Notes: generated by a model not told the origin, from the letters alone. DNA of 64,000 bases from Verrucomicrobiales bacterium (GCA_029940475.1 JAPYUT010000010.1:26950-90949); one strand, 5' to 3'. Positions 8,708 through 18,594 are shown, numbered from the stretch's first letter. Numbers and translations: made by a program.

Positions 8708-9910
8708 ATGAGCCTGTTTCCAATTAAGGTACAGTTTTTTCTCAGCTACGGGGTAATCGGCAGCCTCGGGCCTCTTCTGGCTCTAATTCTTCGTGATTCA
8801 AAGAATTTTGAACCACGGCAAATCGGCATTGCGCTGGCAGTCTCAAGCGTCGGGATGCTCTTCTCCCCAGGCATTATGACATTCCTTGCCGACCGCAATT
8901 TCGACTCCCGTAAAATACTTCGGATAATCTTCGCGGCGACAGCATGCTCTCTGAGCGCCGTGTATTATTTGCAAGACCCCATTGCAGTAACTGTGGCTTG
9001 GGCTCTCTACAGCACTATATTCATCCCTACCCTGCCGCTACTCGACGGCTATTACTTCAATTCCACGCGAAATCACCACCCCGGCAAGCTCCTGGCAGGT
9101 CACTCCTATCAATTTGTCCGCGTTTGGGGATCAATTGGATTCATGTTACCGGCATTCGCTCTTTTCTTTATCCTTGATTCACCGGCAAGTGCGATTGATG
9201 CGCTATGGTGCGCGGTGGCATGGTGCTTGTTTGCATTCGTTGGAACCTTTGCCCTGCAACCCTGCAACGTTAAACAATCAGTCCGTCGCGCAACTCCAAC
9301 ACGGGAAGCAATGCGGATTATCTTCTCGCGTTCGACACTGCCGATGTGCGTCGGTCTTTTCCTCGTTTATGTCGCTGCCAACTGCTATTTCCCCTACCTT
9401 TCTGTTTTCTTTACTGATGAGGTGGGCATTGACCTGAAATGGATCCCACTAATATCCGCAATCGGAGTTGCATTCGAGATCGGTTATCTTTTGGGACTTG
9501 GTCCGATAAGGCGCCTCATTAAAATCAAGGGTATTATGGTTCTTGGCCTTGCAAGTATGGGCACACGTCTTGCCCTACTGGCAGCCTTTCCCTCAATCAG
9601 CGCATCCCTCCTCATCCAACTAGTCCACGGCCTGGAAATTCTCGCCATGTTTGTCGTTCCGGTGATCTATCTCGATCGAGTGGCCGGCGACGGCTTTCGC
9701 AATTCTATTCAGGGCGCATTTACTGTTGTCATTACCGTGCCTGCACGCCTCGTCGGTTTCCTTCTTGCCGGCGAAATTGCCCAGGCTTCAAGTTCAACCG
9801 AGGTCATCTACACTGCCTCATTACTCGCATTTGCAGCAATGCTTGTCATTCTTTTCACCTTTAGGCCTTCTTCCGCAAATGACTCTGTCCCCGGTAAGGT
9901 TAAAGCATGA
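8708..9910 (+). CDS. MFS transporter, 12 transmembrane segments
   Basis: This 400-residue major facilitator belongs to the MFS_1-like/nucleoside-symporter type, as judged by the opening FFLSYGVIGSLGPLLALILRD and by the short loops throughout. About twelve hydrophobic segments are visible, with a cytoplasmic loop near residues 195-205 rich in Arg and Thr. It lies nine bases after the hydroxyacid dehydrogenase, so it may import the substrate of that enzyme or export its product (inference). Its stop is eight bases from the convergent aminotransferase stop. Confidence 0.82.
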   Translation: MSLFPIKVQFFLSYGVIGSLGPLLALILRDSKNFEPRQIGIALAVSSVGMLFSPGIMTFLADRNFDSRKILRIIFAATACSLSAVYYLQDPIAVTVAWALYSTIFIPTLPLLDGYYFNSTRNHHPGKLLAGHSYQFVRVWGSIGFMLPAFALFFILDSPASAIDALWCAVAWCLFAFVGTFALQPCNVKQSVRRATPTREAMRIIFSRSTLPMCVGLFLVYVAANCYFPYLSVFFTDEVGIDLKWIPLISAIGVAFEIGYLLGLGPIRRLIKIKGIMVLGLASMGTRLALLAAFPSISASLLIQLVHGLEILAMFVVPVIYLDRVAGDGFRNSIQGAFTVVITVPARLVGFLLAGEIAQASSSTEVIYTASLLAFAAMLVILFTFRPSSANDSVPGKVKA

Positions 9911-9918
9911 GTAAAAAG

Positions 9919-10782
9919 TCAGGGATCAATCTGACTCTCACAGAGTTCACGAAAAGCGTCCTGTAATTTCTTAGTACAGCCAACAGCTGTCCCTCTGAGC
10001 GGCTGCCCATCCACGCGACCAATTGGCTGCACGCCGCGCAGAGTGGAAGTAAGAAACGCCGAATCCACGTCCTTCAACTTGCTTAAATGCGTATCAGTTT
10101 GCTGCAGGTTAATATTTGCCACGTCGCATAAATCGGCCACCAAGGCACGAGTCACACCCGGCAAACAGCCAGCAGAAAGCGGCGGGGTAATCAACTGTCC
10201 GTTGTTCACGATAAATATATTACTTCCCGTCCCCTCACACAGATTACCGGCAACATTGCCGAAAATGGCCTCACGAGCACCACGCGCCCGCGCATGGGCA
10301 AGTGCCACCACGTTTTCCCCATACGAAATGGTCTTGAGGCCCACAAGCGCACCATGTTCATTGCGTGCAAAGGGTACCGTGACAACCTCGGTTATCTCCG
10401 GCTGTTCCGGCAGCTTACCGGCAGCAACAATGACTGTTTCCGGGTAATCGCCCTTCTCTGAACCAAGGGGTGCCCGCCCCCCGGTGACCGTTACCCTGAT
10501 CCTGCCCGGGCGTACAGCGTTGGCCCTTACCACATCCCGGCATGCAGAAAGCAAGGTGTCAGCCTCCGGCAAGCTGAGGCCAAATACCGAGGCCGAGCGC
10601 TCAAGTCGCCTATAATGGCGGGAAAAGGCAAAGGGCGTTTCCTGGTAAGCAACCATGGTCTCGAATACACCGTCCCCTGTCAGCAGCCCATGATCAAAGG
10701 GCGAGATTTTAACCTCATTCTCATCAACAAGTTGCCCATTAATCCATACTTTTTCCTGAGATGACGAAACCGAGGAATCCAT
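9919..10782 (-). CDS. Class IV PLP aminotransferase (BCAT / D-amino-acid aminotransferase / aminodeoxychorismate lyase group)
   Basis: This 287-residue fold-type IV PLP enzyme has the PLP-binding lysine K150 in VGLKTISYGEN and the cofactor-ring-binding E183 in CEGTGSNIF. The N-terminal SPFDHGLLTGDGVFETM is the conserved entry of the family. Length and motifs cannot tell apart branched-chain transaminase, D-alanine transaminase and PabC. The substrate-side loop near 95-112 (RVTVTGGRAPLG) is typical of PabC/DAAT-like members, so a role in folate or D-amino acid metabolism is a guess. It stands alone, divergent from the EamA gene with a 109-base gap between them. Confidence 0.85.
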   Translation of the reverse strand: MDSSVSSSQEKVWINGQLVDENEVKISPFDHGLLTGDGVFETMVAYQETPFAFSRHYRRLERSASVFGLSLPEADTLLSACRDVVRANAVRPGRIRVTVTGGRAPLGSEKGDYPETVIVAAGKLPEQPEITEVVTVPFARNEHGALVGLKTISYGENVVALAHARARGAREAIFGNVAGNLCEGTGSNIFIVNNGQLITPPLSAGCLPGVTRALVADLCDVANINLQQTDTHLSKLKDVDSAFLTSTLRGVQPIGRVDGQPLRGTAVGCTKKLQDAFRELCESQIDP

Positions 10783-10891
10783 GATTACTTGTTATTACTT
10801 GAGTAGAGGGAAAAATACATCTCGAAATGATGTACAGGAAATTACCATACCCGCTCTAATGCTGTTAATCCTTCCAAATTTAATACCATAG

Positions 10892-11785
10892 ATGACTTTC
10901 GCCATAATCACCGCAGTCCTGTTCGCCTTCTCGGCGATCTTTAACACGCGCATCACCAAGTTGATGGACGCGCTGTTCGCCAATTTCTTTAGGCTACTCA
11001 TTGCCTGCCTGATACTTGGACTGCTTACGGCAACCTTCCAACCTGAAAGCTTTCACCCTGAGGCATCTGCGTGGCTATTGTTAAGCGGAGCCATAGGATT
11101 CGGAATTGGCGATATCGCACTGTTTGCCGCCTTTTCAAGGATCGGTTCACGCCTTACTATCCTCATCAACTTCAGCCTTGGCGCAATTATAGGAGCATTG
11201 GCGGACTGGATGATTCTGGATGATTCGATAGGGGTGGAAAAATACCTGTCAATTGTCATCATCCTAGGAGGGCTGGCAATTGCCCTGCTCAGTTCAAAGG
11301 GCAAGGGATCACGGCAGGGATCTTTCCGCTTCGGCATCATGGCAGCCCTGATAGCGGGAGTGGGACAGGGCCTCGGCTCTTCTATCAGTCGTTATGCGGA
11401 ACCTCTCGCCGAAGCCTCCGGAATTACTATTGGCGGTGTAAGTCAGGCATTCCAGAGGGTAACGGCCGGACTCTTTTGCCTTACTCTCGTCTGCCTGTGG
11501 AAATACTCCCGGAGAAAGTTTGCTCCCGCCGCTGCCAACAAAGCCACTATTGCCTGGTGGCTGGTGCTCGCAGCAATATTCGGTCCCGTGCTCGGGGTCA
11601 GTTGTTTTCAGCAATCACTGAAAACACTCACAAGCGGCGAAGCAATGGCCATCACAGCAACAAGCCCGCTGCTTCTAATTCCACTGGCTTATTTCTTTGA
11701 AGGTGAACGCATACGGGCAGGATCTTTAATAGGCGCGCTGCTCGGCGTGGGCGGCGTCATTGCCATGGCACTAATCAGATCTTAA
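10892..11785 (+). CDS. EamA/DMT family transporter
   Basis: This 297-residue protein of the drug/metabolite transporter superfamily has two EamA repeats of about five helices each, residues 1-138 and 152-297. Each repeat ends in the characteristic glycine-rich last helix (IVIILGGLAIALLSS and ALLGVGGVIAMALI). The substrate is unknown. The last 15 bases overlap the convergent glycosyltransferase gene. The ATG at 10892 gives a good first helix. No ribosome binding site is visible. Confidence 0.87.
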   Translation: MTFAIITAVLFAFSAIFNTRITKLMDALFANFFRLLIACLILGLLTATFQPESFHPEASAWLLLSGAIGFGIGDIALFAAFSRIGSRLTILINFSLGAIIGALADWMILDDSIGVEKYLSIVIILGGLAIALLSSKGKGSRQGSFRFGIMAALIAGVGQGLGSSISRYAEPLAEASGITIGGVSQAFQRVTAGLFCLTLVCLWKYSRRKFAPAAANKATIAWWLVLAAIFGPVLGVSCFQQSLKTLTSGEAMAITATSPLLLIPLAYFFEGERIRAGSLIGALLGVGGVIAMALIRS

Positions 11786-13039
11786 CTCCAATTCCGGAGT
11801 AACATCCTCAGCAATTCTGGGAAGACCACGTGCCTCACGATAAATATCCTCAAGATTTCGTATTTGACTCTTGAATCCAAATTTACGACGAACCGAATCC
11901 GCCGCATTTATTGAGAATGCCTCGATGTCCTCCGGGCTCTCCATCAAATCCGTCAAGGCCTGAGCCAAGTCGTTAGGGCTGCGTTCTGCAACAAGGTATC
12001 CGTCCTCTCCGTGAGTAACGGCTTCTGGAATTCCACCGTGATAAGTAGCTACCACCGGCAACCCGGCAGCCATTGCCTCAAGCATCGAATTAGGCACTCC
12101 CTCCTGATCATTCTCTTCAGTCAACTCACTGGGATGAAGGAAAATATGTGATCGACTGTAGATATCCTGCAGATCTTTCTGCGGCAGCCATCCAAGCATT
12201 TCAACATGCTCCTCCAACCCGTGCCTGACAATAGCTCTCTTTATCTCGCCCATGGCGGGACCGACTCCTGCCAAGGAATATTTCAACTTCGGCCATCGCT
12301 TAATTAACTGCCCCAGAGCCTCAAGAATAGTGAAAATCCCCTTCTTGGGAATCAAGCGGCAAGCCTGCACCAGCCTCCAGCAACCATCCTGCGGCGGCGT
12401 TCTTCTCCTGAACACGATATCCTCAAGTGGGATTGGCGTGCGATTGAGCCGTAACTTCTCAGCCGGGCATCCCAGTTGGAGTAAGCGCTGAAGCAGTGAT
12501 GTGCTCCGGCCCATGACCAACTGCGCCGAGTCAAACGCACTGCGCAAGCTCTCCACATAGCCCTCCCTGCTAATGAATTTAACCACATCCACCCCGTGGA
12601 AAGAAATCACGAACGGCACATTTGATGCCTGCAGCATCTTCAGGTACTTTACTGCCTTGTGCCCATAGTAACAGTGCACAAGATCCGGTTTATGCTCATC
12701 AAGAAGATCCACCAGGTTGTAAGGATGATAATATTCATTGTCGCGACCAGCACTGCCAATCGGTCGAGGGGGAGGCCAGCGCTTCACAATGTGCTTATAC
12801 CAAAAACGTAAAAGAAAATTGCCACGCGGCCGCGGCCTGACCTGCTTTTGCATCTCCACCAGATCCGCGCATGGAAACATCTCTAGATTGGCAACCTTCT
12901 CGGCAAATACAATATTCTGATGCTCCTGTAATCCGACTATCTGTCGGTAAAGGCTTTGCATTTCCGGCTTCAAATACGTTCCGCAGATGCTGGCAACCAG
13001 CACGCTTTCACTTGAGCTTGGATTGACGCTAATTGCCAT
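11771..13039 (-). CDS. GT4-family glycosyltransferase (downstream tandem copy)
   Basis: This 422-residue retaining GT-B glycosyltransferase has a C-terminal domain opening LVQACRLIPKKGI and the donor-binding EX7E motif EGVPNSMLE (E313 and E321), followed by GLPVVATYHGGIPEAV. The N-terminal acceptor domain has SFHGVDV. It is a clear paralog of the gene just upstream, sharing layout and long matched stretches. The ATG at 13039 overlaps the end of that gene by 11 bases, which favours it over longer readings from 13153. Its job is probably sequential sugar addition in LPS or exopolysaccharide synthesis (inference). Donor and acceptor cannot be read from the sequence. Confidence 0.87.
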   Translation of the reverse strand: MAISVNPSSSESVLVASICGTYLKPEMQSLYRQIVGLQEHQNIVFAEKVANLEMFPCADLVEMQKQVRPRPRGNFLLRFWYKHIVKRWPPPRPIGSAGRDNEYYHPYNLVDLLDEHKPDLVHCYYGHKAVKYLKMLQASNVPFVISFHGVDVVKFISREGYVESLRSAFDSAQLVMGRSTSLLQRLLQLGCPAEKLRLNRTPIPLEDIVFRRRTPPQDGCWRLVQACRLIPKKGIFTILEALGQLIKRWPKLKYSLAGVGPAMGEIKRAIVRHGLEEHVEMLGWLPQKDLQDIYSRSHIFLHPSELTEENDQEGVPNSMLEAMAAGLPVVATYHGGIPEAVTHGEDGYLVAERSPNDLAQALTDLMESPEDIEAFSINAADSVRRKFGFKSQIRNLEDIYREARGLPRIAEDVTPELELRSD

Positions 13040-14183
13040 GCTGTAATTGCATCGCCTCTCTGTAGACTTCTTCCAACTTGGCGACCTGAACAGAGCGCTC
13101 GAAGTTTTCCTGCATCGAGCGAGAAGCACATCGCCCCATTTCCGACCATACATGCGGTGTCTTCACCAAAGAACGAAGACCATCCAGCAGGGCATCAACA
13201 TCACGCTCAGCAGACAATAATCCTGTTCTGCCGTGTTCGACGGCTTCAGGAATTCCACCATGCCGTGTTGCCACGACCGGCAACCCGGTCGCCATCGCCT
13301 CAAGCATGGAGTTGGGAATCCCCTCCTGGTTGAAATCAGCAGTCATATTGCTCGGGTGAAGAAATATATGGCTCCGCCCATACAGCTCGCAAAGTTCTTT
13401 TTCGCTAAGGAAGCCGGCAAAGTCCACAGCCCCACCAATCCCGAGTTCATTCGCAAGTTTCCTCATCGGTTCCTGCAACGGCCCCTCTCCCGCAATCGTA
13501 AATCGAGCTCTAGGATAATCAGCAGAAAATCCTGCAAAAGCCTTTAGAGCAGTATCGATTCCCTTCTTCTCAACCAGTCGGCATGCCTGCACCAGACGCC
13601 ACTCCTCCTTAGCGGGAACCTCACGTTGATTGAAAGAAAAATTCTCCAGAGGAATGCCCGTGCGATTCATGCGAAAGCGCTCTTCAGGCAAGCCAAGGGC
13701 AAGCATGCCCTCTTTCAGTGAATTCGATCTTCCCATTGCAAGCGGCACGGTCCGCAGCAATTCTTTCAGATTATCCAGGTATCCTGGCCTGTCCTCGCGC
13801 GGTTGAATGTCCATACCGTGAAAGGAAACCACAGTGGGCTTTGGCCAGTGCTTTATGAACGGCAGAAGATGAACCCCGGTATGGCCAAAGTAGACATGCA
13901 TGAGGTCAGCACGGCGACACTCAAGCAAGCGCGCAAGCACCCCATATTCACCCCGGTAAACAATCGACGGTTCATTTTTGATATACTTAAGCCAAAAGCG
14001 ACGGATGAAGTTACCGCCTGCCGCAGGAGCAATCTCCAGGTCAGCAAAGGGAAAAACATCATCATTTTTCCTCTCCCTGCAGATCACAAAGGTTTTAAAC
14101 TCAGTTAATCCCGTTACCTGTCGATAGATGTGCAACATCTCCGGCTTAAGGAACGTCGAGCAATAACTCGCTACAGTGAACAT
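13029..14183 (-). CDS. GT4-family glycosyltransferase (upstream tandem copy)
   Basis: This 384-residue GT-B glycosyltransferase has the EX7E motif EGIPNSMLE at residues 287-295, the nucleotide-sugar region HGGIPEAVEHGRTGLL after it, and SFHGMD near 120 in the acceptor domain. It is paralogous to the downstream gene, with which it overlaps by 11 bases. It begins with MFTVASYCSTFLKPEM, matching the internal ASICGTYLKPEM of its neighbour, so both open with the same beta strand. It lies 37 bases downstream of the obgE stop on the same strand. The two glycosyltransferases probably form one transcription unit. Confidence 0.87.
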   Translation of the reverse strand: MFTVASYCSTFLKPEMLHIYRQVTGLTEFKTFVICRERKNDDVFPFADLEIAPAAGGNFIRRFWLKYIKNEPSIVYRGEYGVLARLLECRRADLMHVYFGHTGVHLLPFIKHWPKPTVVSFHGMDIQPREDRPGYLDNLKELLRTVPLAMGRSNSLKEGMLALGLPEERFRMNRTGIPLENFSFNQREVPAKEEWRLVQACRLVEKKGIDTALKAFAGFSADYPRARFTIAGEGPLQEPMRKLANELGIGGAVDFAGFLSEKELCELYGRSHIFLHPSNMTADFNQEGIPNSMLEAMATGLPVVATRHGGIPEAVEHGRTGLLSAERDVDALLDGLRSLVKTPHVWSEMGRCASRSMQENFERSVQVAKLEEVYREAMQLQHGN

Positions 14184-14220
14184 CTTTACAAGTGATCGAT
14201 AAATTCGCCGCCAACTCTCA

Positions 14221-15270
14221 TTAGCTGACCCGGGAGCCTATAATCCTCCCAAGTCGAGCCTTCAACTCATCAATGCCATCCCCTTGCTCTGCAGATATAG
14301 GGATAATCTCTGCCCTTGGAAACCGCGACTTAAGCTCCAGTAATCGCTGTTCCGCACCGTGTAGATCCATTTTATTTGCAACAACCAGCCACGGCCTCGT
14401 CGCCAGTTCCTCATTATAAAGTCTAACCTCCTTGCGCAAGGTTTGCAGTTCCTCAATCGGGTCACGCACTTCACTTCCGGCAACATCCACCACAAAAAGC
14501 AATAATCGGCACCGCATTATATGACGCAAAAAATCATGTCCCAGTCCAACATTCTCGTGCGCGCCCTCAATTAAGCCGGGAATGTCCGCCACGGTAGCTC
14601 TGGAGAATCCGCTGAATTCCACAACCCCGACTGATGGTTGCAATGTCGTGAACGGATAACTCGCCACCTTCGGCTTAGCCTCCGATAGCGCCCCGAGAAG
14701 CGTGGATTTTCCCGCATTTGGAAAGCCCACTAAGCCCGCGTCGGCGATCTTGCGAAGCTCCAGAAAGAAATACCCAGCATCCCCAGGGGTTCCCGGCGTA
14801 AATTCCTGAGGAGTCTGGTTGGTTGATGACTTGAAATGGATATTACCCTTGCCTCCAATCCCGGCCTTGACGATCACGCAACGCTCACCTTCGGCAGCAA
14901 GGTCTGCAACCATGTCCAGTTGCTCCTCGGGATTATCGACCCCCTCTCCCTTGTCGGGTGAGCGGAAAACCATGGTTCCAGGAGGCACCTTAATCAATAA
15001 ATCCTTTCCGGAGCGTCCCTTCTTCTGGCGCCCTCCACCATTTCCACCATTCTCTGCTGTCAAGCGGGACTGGAAAAACAAATGTGTAAGATTGTCGGTA
15101 TCCGTTGCCGCCTCGAGAACAACATCACCGCCGTCACCACCATCACCGCCATCAGGCCCCCCTTTAGGCACATACTTCTCGCGCCGAAAATGAACAACGC
15201 CATTCCCGCCATCTCCGGCGCGGGCGAAAACCCGTATATGGTCGACAAACTGGCGTTTTTTCAAGCTCAC
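14221..15270 (-). CDS. obgE: GTPase ObgE/CgtA
   Basis: This essential GTPase takes part in late 50S assembly and stress control. The 349-residue protein has the Gly-rich Obg fold at 1-160 (GGPDGGDGGDGGDV and related loops) and a G domain with G1 GFPNAGKST (182-190), G2 TT (208-209), G3 DIPG (229-232), G4 NKMD (299-302) and G5 SAEQG. It ends soon after the G domain, so it lacks the acidic or OCT tail of many Obg proteins. The start is GTG at 15270 with no visible ribosome binding site. The upstream rpmA/rplU genes often found with obgE are absent here. Confidence 0.95.
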   Translation of the reverse strand: MSLKKRQFVDHIRVFARAGDGGNGVVHFRREKYVPKGGPDGGDGGDGGDVVLEAATDTDNLTHLFFQSRLTAENGGNGGGRQKKGRSGKDLLIKVPPGTMVFRSPDKGEGVDNPEEQLDMVADLAAEGERCVIVKAGIGGKGNIHFKSSTNQTPQEFTPGTPGDAGYFFLELRKIADAGLVGFPNAGKSTLLGALSEAKPKVASYPFTTLQPSVGVVEFSGFSRATVADIPGLIEGAHENVGLGHDFLRHIMRCRLLLFVVDVAGSEVRDPIEELQTLRKEVRLYNEELATRPWLVVANKMDLHGAEQRLLELKSRFPRAEIIPISAEQGDGIDELKARLGRIIGSRVS

Positions 15271-15360
15271 CCAATCGAACGAAACTGCGCCGCGGTCAAG
15301 TCCCGCTGCATAGAGTGTTTCGATTGGATTGTCCGCACTATCTGTTTAATGTTCATGCCA

Positions 15361-17235
15361 ATGAAAAATTTCATCGTTCCGATTGCCCTCATTACTGCTC
15401 TCAGTGCCTCTGGTCTTCGCGCTCAGGACCCTCTGCCTTTTGGCAAAAACTTCCCGAACCTTGACGGCATAGCAACGGGAAAATGGTGGTTAAAAAGTCC
15501 CGCTCCACCTTCCAATCCAAATAGGAAGAAAAAACAGAAGCGATTCATCAACGTTGATGTGCCGCGCGATCAGGTTGTCGCTTTTGCCGTCTATACCCAC
15601 GAAAACCGGAGCCTGAAGTTAACTGCCCAGCTTTACCCGCTGAAACCCGGCGAACCCCGCACTGCAAGACTGGAGTTCAAAGACGGAGAAAAATGGAAAC
15701 TGGCAAGCTCATCTGCCGTTCACGAACTCGGCTGGAGCGCACACTTCCGTGTTGATGAATGGGATAACAGCAAAGATGTGCCTTATCGTGTCCGGCACGG
15801 CGCAAACGCAATATTCAGCGGGTTGATCCGCAAGGACCCAGTCGACAAGGATGAAATCATCGTGGCTAATCTTTCCTGCAATTCAAGTCGTACGCCCGGT
15901 GAACGGCCCCAAATAATTAAGAACCTGCTGCTAGCCAATCCCGATCTACTGTTCTTTGCCGGCGACCAGACCTATCACCACACACAACATACTGCCGGCT
16001 GGATTCAGTTCGGGCTGCAATTTCGGGAATTGCTCAAAGATCGACCGACCATAACCATCCCCGACGATCATGACATTGGTCAGGGAAACCTCTGGGGGGA
16101 AAACGGCATCAAGGCAAGTAGCACCGCCGGCCACTCAGGCGGGTATTTCTACCCCGCAAAATACGTTAATATGGTACAGCGCCAGCAGACCTGGCACCTG
16201 CCTGATGCTTACGACCCGAAACCCGTTGAGCGTGACATCACAGTATATTACACCCGACTCCGGGTTGGCGGTATAGATTTTGCAATCATTGAAGATCGTA
16301 AGTTTAAAAGCGGCCCGAACGGGAAAATTCCAAAAATGGGGCCGCGACCAGACCACATCAATAATCCGAAGTATAATAGGAAAAGTGTTGATACTCCCGA
16401 ACTTAAACTGCTTGGAGAGCGGCAACTCAAATTCCTGCACCAATGGGGACAGGACTGGAGTGGATCCATGATGAAAGTCGTATTGTCACAGACCGCCTTC
16501 TGTGGTGCTGTTCACCTCCACGGAAGCCCAAAGAACCGACTCCTTGCCGACCTGGACTCAAACGCCTGGCCTCAAACCGGGCGAAATAATGCGCTGAGGG
16601 AAATTCGCCGGGCATGGGCTACACACCTGTGTGGAGACCAGCACCTCGGCGTTGTCGTTAAACATGGAATCGAATCACCGGGCGATGGCCCGATGGCCTT
16701 TACCAGTCCGGCACTGGTCAACACAATATACGGTCGCTGGTGGCATCCTCTCGGAGAAAAACCAGGAGCCAATGCAGCGGCCAACAGCCCCCTGCCATGG
16801 ACCGGTGACTACCTGGACGGGCTTGGCAATCACCTCCGCATGATAGCATACGCCAATCCAAAGGACCGCAATGATCCCAAGCAGCGTGCCGACGGTTACG
16901 GCATAGTTCGCTTCAACAAAGCCAATGATACCATTACGTTTGAATGCTGGCCCCGCTTCTCTGATTCATCGAAAGGCGAGAGGGAACAATTCCCGGGCTG
17001 GCCCATCTCTTTCATTTACAGGGAAAATGACGGTAGAACGGTTACCGACAAGTTGCCGGCGATAAAGAAAAACGGAGTGATTCAGGTAATCAACGAAACC
17101 AACTCGGAAATACTCTACACCATCCGCGCCAGGGCAGGGTTCCGTCCCCCCGTATACAGCAAGAGCACTTATACCGTCAAATTTGGCAGTAACATCCCAG
17201 AAAAAATCATTCTCAGTGGACATTCGGCAGGCTAA
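15361..17235 (+). CDS. Secreted PhoD-like metallophosphatase
   Basis: This 624-residue protein has a signal peptide (about residues 1-22, ending SASGLRA|QDP) and a C-terminal metallophosphoesterase domain of the alkaline phosphatase D type. Metal-binding motifs are visible as FFAGDQTY (198-205), PDDHDIGQGNLWG (234-246) and CGDQHLG (424-430). An N-terminal beta domain precedes them. The family hydrolyses phosphodiesters or phosphomonoesters outside the cytoplasm. Here the natural substrate is unknown. The frame stays open upstream to 15082, but that part is antisense to obgE and is not used. ATGs at 15349 and 15355 are alternatives; 15361 gives the cleanest signal peptide. Confidence 0.83.
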   Translation: MKNFIVPIALITALSASGLRAQDPLPFGKNFPNLDGIATGKWWLKSPAPPSNPNRKKKQKRFINVDVPRDQVVAFAVYTHENRSLKLTAQLYPLKPGEPRTARLEFKDGEKWKLASSSAVHELGWSAHFRVDEWDNSKDVPYRVRHGANAIFSGLIRKDPVDKDEIIVANLSCNSSRTPGERPQIIKNLLLANPDLLFFAGDQTYHHTQHTAGWIQFGLQFRELLKDRPTITIPDDHDIGQGNLWGENGIKASSTAGHSGGYFYPAKYVNMVQRQQTWHLPDAYDPKPVERDITVYYTRLRVGGIDFAIIEDRKFKSGPNGKIPKMGPRPDHINNPKYNRKSVDTPELKLLGERQLKFLHQWGQDWSGSMMKVVLSQTAFCGAVHLHGSPKNRLLADLDSNAWPQTGRNNALREIRRAWATHLCGDQHLGVVVKHGIESPGDGPMAFTSPALVNTIYGRWWHPLGEKPGANAAANSPLPWTGDYLDGLGNHLRMIAYANPKDRNDPKQRADGYGIVRFNKANDTITFECWPRFSDSSKGEREQFPGWPISFIYRENDGRTVTDKLPAIKKNGVIQVINETNSEILYTIRARAGFRPPVYSKSTYTVKFGSNIPEKIILSGHSAG

Positions 17236-17350
17236 TCTGCATTCACTCCACCTCTGAGGTTGATTTTAATAGTTATCCCGCTGGCCGGTATTCCGTTTTT
17301 ATCAATGCTTCTATAGATTATTATATATAGCCACTATAACATGTATGATA

Positions 17351-17372
17351 AATATCTATTCGCGTAGATATT
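17351..17372. promoter_or_regulatory. Inverted repeat in AT-rich upstream region of the BamD-like gene
   Basis: AATATCTA at 17351-17358 and TAGATATT at 17365-17372 form a perfect 8-bp dyad with a six-base spacer. It lies 59 bases before the start of the BamD-like gene, in a strongly AT-rich stretch with several TATA-like sequences. It could be an operator or a chance palindrome. No clear -35 element was matched to it. Confidence 0.3.
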
Positions 17373-17430
17373 ATAAGATTGAATCGTTAGGGTATCTTGA
17401 TTTTCTGGATTGACGCCTGTAGCATCAAAA

Positions 17431-18594
17431 ATGCTGTATCCTGGTTCTGCGCGCCTTTTTTTCCCCATTTTCGCAATAACCTGTTCGCTCTTTATCCATT
17501 CTGCTGACGGACGTTTTTTTGATCTCTTTAAAAATGACCTTAACCGTATTCCAGACTCAGCTGATTTGCTGCGACAGGAAAATCAATCACGTGCTGATTT
17601 AGATAAAGCTCTCAATTACGAATCCCAGGGGAATATTGGCAAGGCCTTGTCACTGCATAAGGCAGTTGTCCGTTATTATCCCCTCACCACAGCGGCCTCA
17701 AAGAGTCAATTCAAAATAGGCGTACTTTACCGGGCACAGGAAAAACCCGGGAAGGCATTTGACGCATTCCAGAAGTTCATTGAAACCTACACAGGCGACC
17801 CGGCGTTCAGTGATGCTGTCCGCTATCAGTACGAGATCGCACAAGGGGGACAAGCCGGAGATTACAAGAAGAAGATCTTCTCCATCATTCCACGCAAAAC
17901 TCAGGTTTCCGACTTGCTCAAATGGCACGGTAAAATTATTGCCAATGCCCCACATTCTGAATACGCCCCTCTCTCACAATTCGCAATTGCTGAGATTTAC
18001 GAAAAGGACAACAAAACCTCGATGGCAATCGGCGCCTATCAGGCCCTAGTTGACAAATATCCCCGCCATCAAAAATCCGCAGATGCTCAATTCAAAATCG
18101 GTGCCATTAGTAAGAGTGAAATCAACAGAGGCAGCCAGGATCACGCCAATATTACATCTGCACGTGATGCCATGGAAGATGTCATTGTGGCCTACCAGGA
18201 CAGTGACCGTGCACAGCAGGCCCATGAAGCACTGGCACAGTTTGATTTAATTGAAGCTTCCCGACTCTACGAAATCGGGCGTTTTTACGAAAATCAAAAC
18301 CAATACCGAAGTGCTATTATCTACTACCAGAAAGTTATGAAATTCCCCGGGTCTAAACACCTCGCTGAGGCCCGACAGCGACATGCCGATCTGCTTATCA
18401 AAATTGCGCCATTAAAAACAGCAACCCCGCAAGTTAAGGCTGGTGAACCAAGGCAACCTGTTCCGGTAAAGTTGAAGGATTTTGCCCGCAAGTTAAGGAT
18501 ACTAACCAAACCTGTCACAACCGAGACGACTTTACCCAAGGCCGCTACTCCGCCGGTCAATCCCACCACCGCCAATCCACAACCTTTACCTTAG
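17431..18594 (+). CDS. Exported TPR protein, BamD/YbgF-like outer-membrane assembly factor
   Basis: This 387-residue protein has an N-terminal signal peptide (LYPGSARLFFPIFAITCSLFI) and tandem helical repeats from about residue 40 to 330. Repeats such as AEIYEKDNKTSMAIGAYQALV and GRFYENQNQYRSAIIYYQKV are typical TPR helices with the spacing of BamD and YbgF. The last 60 residues are Pro/Lys/Thr rich and probably disordered. BamD is a lipoprotein, but the lipobox here (AITC) is poor, so the anchoring is uncertain. An LptE-like lipoprotein gene follows 85 bases on. Together they suggest an outer-membrane biogenesis unit. The ATG at 17431 is preferred to the TTG at 17410. Confidence 0.72.
   Translation: MLYPGSARLFFPIFAITCSLFIHSADGRFFDLFKNDLNRIPDSADLLRQENQSRADLDKALNYESQGNIGKALSLHKAVVRYYPLTTAASKSQFKIGVLYRAQEKPGKAFDAFQKFIETYTGDPAFSDAVRYQYEIAQGGQAGDYKKKIFSIIPRKTQVSDLLKWHGKIIANAPHSEYAPLSQFAIAEIYEKDNKTSMAIGAYQALVDKYPRHQKSADAQFKIGAISKSEINRGSQDHANITSARDAMEDVIVAYQDSDRAQQAHEALAQFDLIEASRLYEIGRFYENQNQYRSAIIYYQKVMKFPGSKHLAEARQRHADLLIKIAPLKTATPQVKAGEPRQPVPVKLKDFARKLRILTKPVTTETTLPKAATPPVNPTTANPQPLP

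Noticed and set aside
15082..15348. Long in-frame extension upstream of the PhoD-like gene
   Set aside because: It is antisense to the well-supported obgE coding sequence, and a good signal peptide begins only at 15361.
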